Shown one piece after another: positions 1 through 6,715 of a stretch of DNA of 22,098 nucleotides (position 1 is its first letter; each line of letters starts with the position of its first letter). Origin of the DNA: Candidatus Eiseniibacteriota bacterium (GTDB lineage: Bacteria > Arandabacterota > Arandabacteria > JAGLYR01); NCBI GenBank assembly GCA_023132135.1, contig JAGLYR010000058.1, positions 1 to 22,098 of the forward strand. The letters are read 5' to 3'. The position numbers were made by a program, and so were the translations under genes. A model generated the notes under the pieces. It saw only the letters and a list, made by a program, of their open reading frames with translations, did no database searches and was not told the origin of the DNA.

Positions 1-2
1 GT

Positions 3-49
3 CGATTTCGACCGGAGGCGTAGCCACGCTCCGCCAAGGATCGAAATCG
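3..49. repeat. Imperfect inverted repeat / hairpin after rplS
   Basis: A 9-bp perfect outer stem (cgatttcga at 3-11 pairing with tcgaaatcg at 41-49) encloses a second stem (cggag at 13-17 with ctccg at 29-33, continued by cgt at 19-21 with acg at 26-28, one bulged g) around the loop agcc. It lies about 65 bases beyond the rplS stop. It could be a transcription-terminating or RNA-stabilising hairpin, or a dispersed intergenic repeat. No T-run is visible on the minus strand, because the window ends there, so a standard intrinsic terminator cannot be claimed. The rest of 1-113 holds only the 30-bp repeat described separately. Confidence 0.5.
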
Positions 50-87
50 GCACCGCAACGCAGTCCAGACACATCCTGCGCCCCTCG

Positions 88-117
88 CAGCAGGGATTCA
101 TGAATAATCCAGGCTAG
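88..117 (+). repeat. 30-bp dispersed repeat, copy 1 (over rplS stop)
   Basis: This 30-bp stretch runs from cagcaggg to aggctag and matches 17125-17154 at 29 of 30 positions, in the same orientation. It contains the 10-bp palindrome attcatgaat (96-105) and the inverted arms ggatt (94-98) and aatcc (106-110). The final ctag supplies the TAG stop codon of rplS on the minus strand, so the gene ends inside the element. Flanking bases outside the 30 bp do not match the other copy, so this is a discrete unit. A mobile-element end or a conserved regulatory site are both possible; its nature is not known from the sequence. Confidence 0.8.
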
Positions 118-458
118 TTGCGCCGTTCTTTGACCTGCGCGGCTTTGCCCTTGCGGTCCCTGAGGTAGTAGAGTCTCGCGCGGCGGGTTCGTCCCCTCCG
201 CAGTACCTCGATCTGCGACACGTTCGGCGAGCGCAGCGCAAAAATCCGCTCCACGCCAATCCCTCCGGTAACCCTCCGCACCGTGAAGGTTTCCCGGACT
301 CCGGCTCCTTTGCGCTGGATCACGATTCCCTGAAACGCCTGGAGTCTCTGTTTCTCACCCTCCACAATGCGCACCTGTACACGCACCGTGTCCCCTGGCT
401 TGAATTCCGTGACATTCCTGTCGGAGTTCCTCGCCTCGACGGAGTCGAGCAATCCCAT
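114..458 (-). CDS. rplS: 50S ribosomal protein L19
   Basis: Ribosomal protein L19 sits at the 30S-50S interface. The 114-residue product is close to the usual L19 length and shows the family pattern: an N-terminal segment with FKPGDTVRV, then the basic core containing FQGIVIQRKG, ETFTVRRV, GVERIF and SPNVSQIEVLRRG, and an RRARLYYLRDRKGK tail. The ATG at 458 is chosen because it starts the canonical GLLDSVEAR segment and is preceded by a GGGGGAA ribosome-binding site; a longer reading would run into trmD without homology. It is the last gene of ffh-rpsP-khpA-rimM-trmD-rplS and begins about 31 bases after trmD ends. Its TAG stop lies in the 30-bp repeat at 88-117. No rnhB follows inside the window. 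Confidence 0.97.
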   Translation of the reverse strand: MGLLDSVEARNSDRNVTEFKPGDTVRVQVRIVEGEKQRLQAFQGIVIQRKGAGVRETFTVRRVTGGIGVERIFALRSPNVSQIEVLRRGRTRRARLYYLRDRKGKAAQVKERRN

Positions 459-489
459 GATTTCCCCCTGTGTCAGCGGTTTGCCTGCA

Positions 490-1257
490 TCATGCAGGCC
501 GGTTGTTGTTTTCAGCAGCATCTTTGGCCCGAATCTCCGCCAGCAGGCGTTGATCCTCTTCCGACAAGCGGGCCTCCTCCAGCAAATCCGGCCTCCTCCT
601 CAAGGTCCGGCGGAGTGCCTCACGCCGCCGCCAAAGCCGAATCTCTTCGTGATGTCCAGAAAGCAGCACTTCGGGAACAGCGCGTCCCCGGAACTCCGCA
701 GGTCGAGTGTAATGGGGACTGCCGAGAATTATGTCATGAAATGAGTCCGATTCAACAGATTCGAAATTCCCCACAACACCCGGCAGCAACCGAACCACTG
801 AGTCGATGATAGCCATCACGGGAACTTCTCCCCCCGAAAAGACGTAGTCCCCGGTAGACACCTCGTCTGTAATCCAGCCTTCAATAACGCGTTCGTCAAT
901 CCCCTTGTACCTGCCTGCAACGAAGATCAGATGAGAAGCCAGGGCGAACTCCTTGGCCGTCTCCTGTTTGTACGGGGTCCCCTGGGCACTCGTAAGGACA
1001 ACCCTGGCGCCGCCTTCGCTCTGCCCCTCTCCCAGCAGCTGCTCGATGGCTTTCACGATGGGCTCCGGCTTCATCACCATCCCTGCGCCACCACCAAAGG
1101 GATAGTCATCCACGTTCTGGCGCTTGCCGTCGGCAAAAGCACGGAGGGGATGGAGCCGGATGTCCACCAACCCCCTCTCCACAGCCGAGCCGAGGATGCT
1201 CTGCGACAGAAACCCCTGGAAGATCTCGGGGAAGATCGTGATCACGTCGATCCGCAT
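490..1257 (-). CDS. trmD: tRNA (guanine37-N1)-methyltransferase TrmD
   Basis: TrmD methylates N1 of G37 in tRNAs using S-adenosylmethionine, which prevents +1 frameshifting. The 255-residue protein begins MRIDVITIFPEIF and has the SPOUT trefoil-knot signatures: GGGAGMVMKPEP (about residues 55-66), AGRYKGIDERV (about 114-124), YVFSGGEVPVMAIID (about 138-152) and RLLPGVVGN. The ESDSF segment near residue 169 carries the catalytic-site aspartate region, and LGSPHYTRPAEFRG marks the C-terminal tRNA-binding part. The ATG at 1257 is preceded by a purine-rich GGGGGCGGGAGG stretch. It follows rimM by 11 bases and precedes rplS, the standard order for this operon. Assignment is firm. Confidence 0.98.
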   Translation of the reverse strand: MRIDVITIFPEIFQGFLSQSILGSAVERGLVDIRLHPLRAFADGKRQNVDDYPFGGGAGMVMKPEPIVKAIEQLLGEGQSEGGARVVLTSAQGTPYKQETAKEFALASHLIFVAGRYKGIDERVIEGWITDEVSTGDYVFSGGEVPVMAIIDSVVRLLPGVVGNFESVESDSFHDIILGSPHYTRPAEFRGRAVPEVLLSGHHEEIRLWRRREALRRTLRRRPDLLEEARLSEEDQRLLAEIRAKDAAENNNRPA

Positions 1258-1268
1258 CCTCCCGCCCC

Positions 1269-1784
1269 CTACTCCAGAAGTCCCTCAAGGAGGTGGACAA
1301 CCATGCGCCCGTTCGCAAGGTCGATTTTCTTGACCACCTCCTCGGTGGCGGGCAGCAGTACTTCCCGGCGCTCGTCCCGCACCAGGTACACATCGTGCGC
1401 GGGCAGATCCAGAACTTCCTCCAGAACACCCAGACGATCACCCGACTCCGTCACCACCTCCAGACCCTCGAGCTCGTACGTGTAGTACTGTCCAGGCCCG
1501 AGATCCGGTATCTCGCTTTCAGGAACCTGGAGCTCATACCCGACGAGATCCTCTGCACCGGACCGGTCCCCCACGCCTGTGAATCTCACAATGACCGTGC
1601 GCCCGTGGATCCGGACAGACTCGAGCTCCAGCACCCGGGACGAGGCATTCCCCTTCACGGCCGTCACTCGCCCTACGTGCTCAAGCACATCCACAGATCC
1701 ACCGGAGAGGTTGACGCGAACCTCTCCCTTTAAACCCTGAGGCTTCGTGATTTCTCCCAGCGTCACCGTCCGCCCGCGAGCCAT
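1269..1784 (-). CDS. rimM: 16S rRNA processing protein RimM
   Basis: RimM is a 30S maturation factor that binds S19 and helps assemble the 30S head. The 171-residue product has the N-terminal RimM barrel signature (VTLGEITKPQGLKGEVRV, residues 7-24) and a C-terminal PRC-barrel domain containing AHDVYLVR and VLLPATEEVVKKIDL. The ATG at 1784 is preceded by GTGGAGATGCCGGA, giving a GGAG ribosome-binding site at a normal distance. It starts about 21 bases after the khpA stop and ends 11 bases before trmD. Length and domain order are normal, with nothing odd seen. Confidence 0.96.
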   Translation of the reverse strand: MARGRTVTLGEITKPQGLKGEVRVNLSGGSVDVLEHVGRVTAVKGNASSRVLELESVRIHGRTVIVRFTGVGDRSGAEDLVGYELQVPESEIPDLGPGQYYTYELEGLEVVTESGDRLGVLEEVLDLPAHDVYLVRDERREVLLPATEEVVKKIDLANGRMVVHLLEGLLE

Positions 1785-1805
1785 TCCGGCATCTCCACCC
1801 AGGGG

Positions 1806-2036
1806 TTACTCGACGATTTCCAGAACGACGCGTTTCCCGGTTCTGGACGCGGCAGCGCTCAGGACAGTCCGGATAGAACGGGCCGTGCGCCCCTGCCGGC
1901 CGATTACCCTGCCCCGGTCCTCAGGAGAAACGCGCAGCTGGTACACCGTTGTCTGGTCGCGTTTGGTCTTCTCCACGGAAACCTGATCCGGCGCTTCCAC
2001 AAGCGAAACCGCTATGTATTCGATGAGGTCCTTCAT
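1806..2036 (-). CDS. khpA: KH-domain RNA-binding protein KhpA (YlqC)
   Basis: This small KH-domain protein belongs to the KhpA/YlqC family, whose Firmicutes members pair with KhpB/Jag and act on RNA and cell elongation. The 76-residue product begins MKDLIEYIAVSLVE, the typical family start, and carries the KH core GRVIGRQGRTARSIR with the GRQG loop at residues 46-49. A longer reading upstream overlaps rpsP and lacks homology, so the ATG at 2036 is preferred. Position between rpsP and rimM is the standard context and supports a ribosome-linked role. No khpB/jag partner is in the window. Confidence 0.93.
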   Translation of the reverse strand: MKDLIEYIAVSLVEAPDQVSVEKTKRDQTTVYQLRVSPEDRGRVIGRQGRTARSIRTVLSAAASRTGKRVVLEIVE

Positions 2037-2052
2037 TCCCGACTGCTCCACG

Positions 2053-2352
2053 CTAGCCCTCCGAACCGAGCAGGGGTGGCACTGGTTCCTGAACAGCAAC
2101 CGCTTCTTCCTGCGGAAGCGACTCAGCCTTTTTCATCAGCGACTTCACGGAATCCGAGAGCTGTGCGCCCTTCTCTATCCATGACCGGACACGGTCCTGA
2201 GAAATCCGGATAGTGGAAGGTGTTGTCAGAGGATCGTAGAAACCTACGGTCTCGATCACCCTGCCGTCCCGGCGAGTCCTGGCATCCATGACAACAACCC
2301 GGTAGCACGGGCGGTTTGTCTTCCCGCCCCGCTTCAACCTAATTCTGACCAC
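2053..2352 (-). CDS. rpsP: 30S ribosomal protein S16
   Basis: S16 is an early-binding 30S assembly protein. The 99-residue product starts VRIRLKRGGKTNRPCYRVVV and contains the family segments ARTRRDGRVIETVGFYDP and DRVRSWIEKGAQLSDSV. It is somewhat longer than the roughly 80-residue norm, with a 15-20 residue tail rich in E, P and V. The start is GTG at 2352, supported by an unusually strong ribosome-binding site (see 2360-2370). It begins 15 bases after ffh ends. The tail may be lineage-specific; nothing suggests damage. Confidence 0.97.
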   Translation of the reverse strand: MVRIRLKRGGKTNRPCYRVVVMDARTRRDGRVIETVGFYDPLTTPSTIRISQDRVRSWIEKGAQLSDSVKSLMKKAESLPQEEAVAVQEPVPPLLGSEG

Positions 2353-2359
2353 GCAACGT

Positions 2360-2370
2360 TCACCTCCTTA
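2360..2370 (-). promoter_or_regulatory. Near-perfect Shine-Dalgarno of rpsP, overlapping ffh stop
   Basis: On the minus strand this reads TAAGGAGGTGA, complementary over its length to the usual 16S rRNA 3' end (ACCUCCUUA core). The TAA is the stop codon of ffh, so ffh termination and rpsP initiation signals are fused. The spacing to the GTG start at 2352 is about 7-10 bases. It decides the rpsP start and suggests strong initiation despite the GTG. Confidence 0.85.
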
Positions 2371-3684
2371 GCCGAGTGACATCGGCATGCGAAACGGGCC
2401 CCTCTTTCTCATAGTTTTCATCAGTTTCTGTACCTGTTCGAATTCCTTCAGTAGCCGATTGACATCCTTCACTTGTGTCCCGCTGCCTCGGGAGATTCGT
2501 TTCCTCCTCGATCCATCGATGATCCGCGGAATTCTGCGCTCCTCAGGGGTCATGGAATTGATCATCGCCTCTATGGCCGTCAGCCTGCCCTCCTCGGCCT
2601 CCAACCCCTTGACCCGTCCCATCCCCGGGATCATCTGGGCCAGATCGTCAAGTGATCCCAACTTCTTGACCTGCCGGAGCTGATCACGGAAATCCTCCAG
2701 GGTAAAACTCGCCTCCCGGATCTTCCGCTCCATCTTCTCGGTCTGCTTGCGGTCGAAGACCTCCTGAGCCTTCTCGGCCAAGGTCAGCACATCGCCCATT
2801 CCGAGGATGCGGGATGCCATCCTATCGGGATGGAAAGGTTCCAGCTGGTCGACCTTCTCCCCCACAGACACGAACTTGATGGGCTTGCCGCTGACCGCCC
2901 GCACCGACAGTGCAGCTCCCCCCCGCGCATCTCCATCCAGCTTGGTCAGCACCACTCCGTCGATCCCGAGATCGTCAGCAAACGAGCGCGCCACCCTCGC
3001 CGCATCCTGCCCACTCATCCCGTCGACCACCAGCAGGGTCTCCTGGGGAGCAATCGCGTCGCGGGTCTTCCGGAGCTCTTCCATGAGCTCCCCATCCACA
3101 TGGAGACGACCGCGGGAATCAACAATCACCACAGGGAAATTCAGGCGTCGTGCTTCCCTGACCCCTTCCGCTGCAACTTCAACCGGATCGGCGCCACTCC
3201 CCTTCTCAAAGACCCTGACATCAATCTCACTACCCAGGATCTTCAGCTGTTCCACAGCAGCGGGCCTTGCGGTATCTCCAGCCACAAGCAGGGGCTGCTG
3301 GCCGGATTTCTGAAATCGCCTGGCCAGCTTGGCGGCGAAAGTCGTCTTGCCACTTCCCTGCAGACCCACCAGCAGAATCACGGTGGGGGCTGAACGGGAA
3401 CGCGAGATGTCCGTGAATGCGGACCCCATCAGGCGGACGAGCTCCTCGTGGACAATCCTCACCACCTGCTGCCCGGGCCTTAGGTTTCCAAGAACCTCCT
3501 GTCCGACCGACCGCTCCTTGACCACCTGGATGAAATCCTTGGCCACCTTGTAGTGGACATCGGCCTCCAGAAGCGACCGGCGAATCTCCCTGAGCCCGCT
3601 CTCGATGTTCTTCTCCGAGAGCTTCCCGCGACCGAGAAGACCCTTGAAGGAGCGGTTCAGCTTCTCACCCAGATCCTCAAACAT
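2368..3684 (-). CDS. ffh: Signal recognition particle protein Ffh
   Basis: Ffh is the SRP54 GTPase that binds 4.5S/6S RNA and signal sequences and delivers ribosomes to FtsY. The 438-residue protein has the N domain (about 1-95), the G domain with P-loop GLQGSGKTT (107-115), GDTARPAA (136-143), G4 motif TKLD (247-250) and GKPIKFVSVGEK, and the methionine-containing M domain (about 315-438) with GSRRKRISRGSG for RNA binding. The G3 motif reads DSRGR (189-193) instead of the near-universal DTAGR, and DGMSGQD replaces the usual DAMTGQD. Length and all other motifs are normal, so it is probably functional. ATG at 3684 heads the operon behind the candidate promoter at 3737-3765. No SRP RNA gene was recognised here. 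Confidence 0.96.
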   Translation of the reverse strand: MFEDLGEKLNRSFKGLLGRGKLSEKNIESGLREIRRSLLEADVHYKVAKDFIQVVKERSVGQEVLGNLRPGQQVVRIVHEELVRLMGSAFTDISRSRSAPTVILLVGLQGSGKTTFAAKLARRFQKSGQQPLLVAGDTARPAAVEQLKILGSEIDVRVFEKGSGADPVEVAAEGVREARRLNFPVVIVDSRGRLHVDGELMEELRKTRDAIAPQETLLVVDGMSGQDAARVARSFADDLGIDGVVLTKLDGDARGGAALSVRAVSGKPIKFVSVGEKVDQLEPFHPDRMASRILGMGDVLTLAEKAQEVFDRKQTEKMERKIREASFTLEDFRDQLRQVKKLGSLDDLAQMIPGMGRVKGLEAEEGRLTAIEAMINSMTPEERRIPRIIDGSRRKRISRGSGTQVKDVNRLLKEFEQVQKLMKTMRKRGPFRMPMSLG

Positions 3685-3736
3685 GCATCCCGCCCACCAG
3701 AGGGACTGTATCCATTCTCCCCGCTACAAACTCACA

Positions 3737-3765
3737 ATGCTAGCACTTCAACTACACCGGCGCAA
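3737..3765 (-). promoter_or_regulatory. Candidate promoter of ffh-rpsP-khpA-rimM-trmD-rplS
   Basis: On the minus strand a -35 box TTGCGC (3760-3765) is separated by exactly 17 bases from a -10 box TAGCAT (3737-3742) preceded by TGC, an extended -10 arrangement. Predicted initiation near 3730 leaves a leader of about 46 bases before the ffh ATG at 3684. The architecture matches the candidates before yebC and the EF-G gene. An alternative, TTGTGA (3732-3737), 17 bases, TGGATA (3709-3714), is weaker and would leave a very short leader. Confidence 0.5.
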
Positions 3766-3783
3766 CCAAAATCCTTGCGGAAT

Positions 3784-3810
3784 CCGACCCGGTCATTCCC
3801 GGGTTGTCGG
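3784..3810 (-). terminator. Hairpin between rpe and ffh, possible terminator
   Basis: An inverted repeat with outer arms ccga/tcgg and inner arms cccgg/ccggg around a loop of about six bases lies 30-60 bases beyond the rpe stop and just upstream of the ffh promoter candidate. The position suits termination of the queA-to-rpe transcript. Only a short TTTT run appears downstream on the minus strand, about a dozen bases later, so it is not a textbook intrinsic terminator. The rest of 3685-3842 holds the ffh promoter and leader. Confidence 0.35.
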
Positions 3811-3842
3811 GAATCCCGTGCGGGAGGGCCGGCAGGAATACA

Positions 3843-4508
3843 TCAATCACCCAGGCCCGCTGCGTCCTGCAGCCGCCGCACAGCCCCCTCGATGTCGTCC
3901 CCGCCAAACACGGCCGACCCGGCCACCAGGAGGTCGGCGCCTTTCGAAACAGCGAGCGGCACGGTGTCCTTATGAATACCCCCATCGACCATGATCAGGT
4001 ACCGCAGGCTCTTCTCCTCCCGGAGGGTCCGCGCCTGCTCGATCTTGGGCAGCATCTCCTCCATGAATCCCTGCCCGCCGAACCCGGGTTCGACCGTCAT
4101 GATCACCAGGAGGTCGACCTGGTCCAGGATTGACTCGACCTTGTCCAGGCCGGTCTTGGGCTTGACCACAACCCCTGCCTTCGCGCCCGATTTCTTCACC
4201 AGCCGAACGGCTTCCCCCGGATCGCCGTCGGCTTCGACATGGAAGGAAATGTAGTCGGCCCCAGCCTTCGCAAACTCGGGGATGTACGAGATAGGATCCG
4301 TGATCATGAGATGGGCTTCCACCAGAAGGTGGGTGAGCTTCCGCACCGCAGAGACAATGATAGGCCCGAAGGTGATGTTGGGAACGAAATGTCCGTCCAT
4401 CACATCGACGGACACCATGTCCACCCCGGCTCGCTCCACGGCCCTCAAGCTCTGTTCCAGACGGGAGAAGTCCGCGGACAGCAATGATGGCACGATCACG
4501 GTTGGCAC
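3843..4508 (-). CDS. rpe: Ribulose-phosphate 3-epimerase
   Basis: Rpe interconverts ribulose-5-phosphate and xylulose-5-phosphate in the pentose phosphate pathway. The 221-residue TIM barrel has the family motifs PSLLSADFSRL (7-17), VDVMDGHFVPNITFGP (34-49), EAHLMI (64-69), MTVEPGFGGQ, MVDGGI and VAGSAVF. Asp35, His66 and the Asp of VDGG match the metal ligands. The first ligand, normally His in the pattern H-x-D-V-M-D-G, is Ser33 here (codon TCC, 4410-4412), which is unexpected. The ATG at 4508 starts the canonical segment. It is the last gene after rsmB and the PASTA gene, its usual neighbourhood in Firmicutes-type clusters. Family assignment is firm; normal activity is less certain. Confidence 0.94.
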   Translation of the reverse strand: MPTVIVPSLLSADFSRLEQSLRAVERAGVDMVSVDVMDGHFVPNITFGPIIVSAVRKLTHLLVEAHLMITDPISYIPEFAKAGADYISFHVEADGDPGEAVRLVKKSGAKAGVVVKPKTGLDKVESILDQVDLLVIMTVEPGFGGQGFMEEMLPKIEQARTLREEKSLRYLIMVDGGIHKDTVPLAVSKGADLLVAGSAVFGGDDIEGAVRRLQDAAGLGD

Positions 4509-4562
4509 TCCTTCCAGTATGACACTGCAACGGAATCCGCGGATTCCATTCGGGCAGGCCGG

Positions 4563-5297
4563 CTACCTTACCCCGACAACCAGATTCACCGTGTCGCCCG
4601 CCGTCACCATGTGGCCGCCGGGCGGCCGGTGCCTCAGTACGCGCAAGGGTCCAACTTCGCCGTGCGGGCTGAACTGCCTCGACCGAAAAACGTGAGCACC
4701 CAGCGTCTCAAGGTAGATGCGAGCCTGGTCAGCATCTGTGCCTTCGAGATCCGGCATCATGAAGCGGAGCGGCGGTGCTCCCAAACTCACCAGAAGGTCC
4801 ACGCGGCTTCCCCTCTCCAGAACCATCTCCGGAGGGGGACTGCTCGTGATCACAGAACCTTTTCCAACCCGCCTCGAAGTGCACTCAGCTATCTCCGCTG
4901 CCTCCAGCCCTGCCGCATCCAGCATGACAATTGCCTGGCGCGCGGATTGCCCCGCCAGCCCCGGCACTTCAACCGTCTCCGTCCCACCACTCACGATCAC
5001 AGAGATCTTTCGGCCTTGCTTGACGCTCCGAGCCGCCGGAGGATTCTGCTCCAGGACAAACCCGGGCGGGACACTTGCACTGAAGCGCTCGCCGACCTTG
5101 TGGATTCTGAGGTTCGCTTCCCCCGCCACTCTTTTCGCCCTATCCAGTCCCAGCCCCACCAGCTGCGGAACCGCTATTTCCTCTCCATGCCCAACCGAGT
5201 AGGCCATGACGAAGTTGAAGACCACCACCCCCCCTGCAAAGGAGAGCCCTGCCACTACAACTACCAGAACCAGCCAGAGCGATCCCGAGCGACTCAT
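4563..5297 (-). CDS. Membrane-anchored protein with three PASTA domains, no kinase
   Basis: PASTA domains bind peptidoglycan fragments or beta-lactams in Ser/Thr kinases and some penicillin-binding proteins. This 244-residue protein has a short basic N-terminus, one membrane segment (about residues 7-33, LWLVLVVVVAGLSFAGGVVV) and three PASTA units (about 40-104, 107-172 and 176-243), each with the VPxLxG-type start and a conserved turn (for example PPGFVLEQNPPA). There is no kinase or transpeptidase domain, so a single-pass protein with extracytoplasmic PASTA repeats is expected. The ATG at 5297 overlaps the rsmB stop as ATGA, implying translational coupling. Its place between rsmB and rpe is where Firmicutes carry prkC, whose C-terminus is a membrane segment plus PASTA repeats. 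A peptidoglycan-sensing role is inference. Confidence 0.88.
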   Translation of the reverse strand: MSRSGSLWLVLVVVVAGLSFAGGVVVFNFVMAYSVGHGEEIAVPQLVGLGLDRAKRVAGEANLRIHKVGERFSASVPPGFVLEQNPPAARSVKQGRKISVIVSGGTETVEVPGLAGQSARQAIVMLDAAGLEAAEIAECTSRRVGKGSVITSSPPPEMVLERGSRVDLLVSLGAPPLRFMMPDLEGTDADQARIYLETLGAHVFRSRQFSPHGEVGPLRVLRHRPPGGHMVTAGDTVNLVVGVR

Positions 5298-6715
5298 TGT
5301 CCGACTCCCCGACCCGCCTTCCTTAACCTCGCCGCGAATATCCCGTCCATCCCGTGATGGTGGGGAAACGTCTGCAGAAAACCGCCCCCATCCACCACCG
5401 TCCCCGGCAACCACCCTCCGGCGTTCTCCAGCCGGAAGCCCGCGTGTTCGCTCATGAATCGGTGAACCACGTCCTCCCCTTCTTCCGGCTCCAGACTACA
5501 TACACTGTATACAAGCCAGCCACCCTCTTTGACAAGGGAAGATGCAGCCGCCAGCATCCTCGACTGGAGTCGGGCCAACCGCGGGATGTCCGCCTCCTCA
5601 CGCCGCCACCGGGCATCGGACCGCCGGGCCAGCACCCCCGTCCCCGAGCACGGAGCATCCAGCAGTACCACATCCGAGGGTTGGACGCACACGACCGTGA
5701 CATCCGCTCGCAGGGCAAACACCGACTCTACTCCCAGCCTCCGGCAGTTGTCCCGCAGTCTGCGCAACCGCCACATGGCCCGATCCACTGCAACGACCAG
5801 ACCGTCATCCCTCATCTGCTCGACCAGGTGAGAGGTTTTTCCCCCAACGCCCGAGCACAAATCGACAACCCGATTTCCGGGGCTCGGCCCCGCCAGGAGA
5901 CCCACGAGCGAAGAGCTCTCATCCTGAACCTGGAACCATCCGTCGTCGAACCCGGGGAGGTCCTGGACGCAGGACGGAGCGCCGGACAGGTAGAGGACCC
6001 CCGGGTTCGCCTCTCCCTGCCTTGTCTCGACCCCACCTCGGAGCAGCCGCTCCCGCAACTCTTCCGGCGAGGCCCTCAGCCGGTTGACGCGAATCACGAT
6101 CTCCGGAATCTGGTTGCCTGCGGACGCCAGAACGCGAGCTTCGTTTTCGCCGAACCGACGGATCCAACGCCGGATCAGCCAGTCCGGGTGGGAAGTCTCC
6201 ACACCAATAGCGGTCACCGGGTCGTCCCGGGGAACCACTGGAATTCGTTTCCCGGCCCTCAGAAAGCTCCGAAGGACTGCGTTGACGAGCCCTGCCGTTC
6301 CCCGGTGACCATGAATGAAGGCCAAGGACACATGGTCGTTCACCACAGCCCTGTCGGGGATCCGGTCGAGGTAGAGCAGCTGGTAGACGGCCAGTCGCAA
6401 CGTGTTTCGAATGGGAGACGGGAGATCCTCGACGGGTCTCGACGTGTAGTGCCCAATGACCCAATCCAGATACCGCCGGAGGCGGATGCTCCCCTGAACC
6501 AGATGGGTAAGGAGAGCGCGGTCGCGCGTCTCCAGGGTTGCCCCGGCCAGGCATTGGTCCAGAGCCCGTTCGAGGGGGATGTCCCGCTCGACTTCGCAAA
6601 GGATCTGGAGAGCCAGGCTCCGGGCTATGCTGGGATTTCCACCTCCCACGCGATTTTCCGCAGCTGGACGTTTTTCCCGTTCACCCTTCCCGGGTCGAGG
6701 GCGGCTTTTCCTCAC
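5294..6715 (-). CDS. rsmB: 16S rRNA (cytosine967-C5)-methyltransferase RsmB
   Basis: RsmB (Sun/Fmu) methylates C967 of 16S rRNA. Residues about 28-160 form the NusB-like RNA-binding domain (ARSLALQIL, RDRALLTHLVQGSIRLR, NAVLRSFLR). The methyltransferase domain follows, with HPDWLIRRW, FQVQDESSSLV, SAM-binding VVDLCSGVGGKT (283-294), motif IV DAPCSGTG (353-360) and motif VI YSVCSLEPEE (403-412). Cys356 and Cys406 match the release and catalytic cysteines. The GTG at 6715 gives 473 residues and has a good GAGAGGGGA ribosome-binding site, but overlaps fmt by 35 bases; a GTG at 6649 beyond the fmt stop is the alternative. The N-terminal 25 residues are very basic and outside the conserved domain. 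It is coupled to the PASTA gene through ATGA. Confidence 0.94.
   Translation of the reverse strand: MRKSRPRPGKGEREKRPAAENRVGGGNPSIARSLALQILCEVERDIPLERALDQCLAGATLETRDRALLTHLVQGSIRLRRYLDWVIGHYTSRPVEDLPSPIRNTLRLAVYQLLYLDRIPDRAVVNDHVSLAFIHGHRGTAGLVNAVLRSFLRAGKRIPVVPRDDPVTAIGVETSHPDWLIRRWIRRFGENEARVLASAGNQIPEIVIRVNRLRASPEELRERLLRGGVETRQGEANPGVLYLSGAPSCVQDLPGFDDGWFQVQDESSSLVGLLAGPSPGNRVVDLCSGVGGKTSHLVEQMRDDGLVVAVDRAMWRLRRLRDNCRRLGVESVFALRADVTVVCVQPSDVVLLDAPCSGTGVLARRSDARWRREEADIPRLARLQSRMLAAASSLVKEGGWLVYSVCSLEPEEGEDVVHRFMSEHAGFRLENAGGWLPGTVVDGGGFLQTFPHHHGMDGIFAARLRKAGRGVGQ

Noticed and set aside
3709-3737. Alternative ffh promoter TTGTGA, 17 bases, TGGATA
   Set aside because: The -10 match is poor and the leader would be very short; the upstream TTGCGC/TAGCAT pair matches the other two candidates better.
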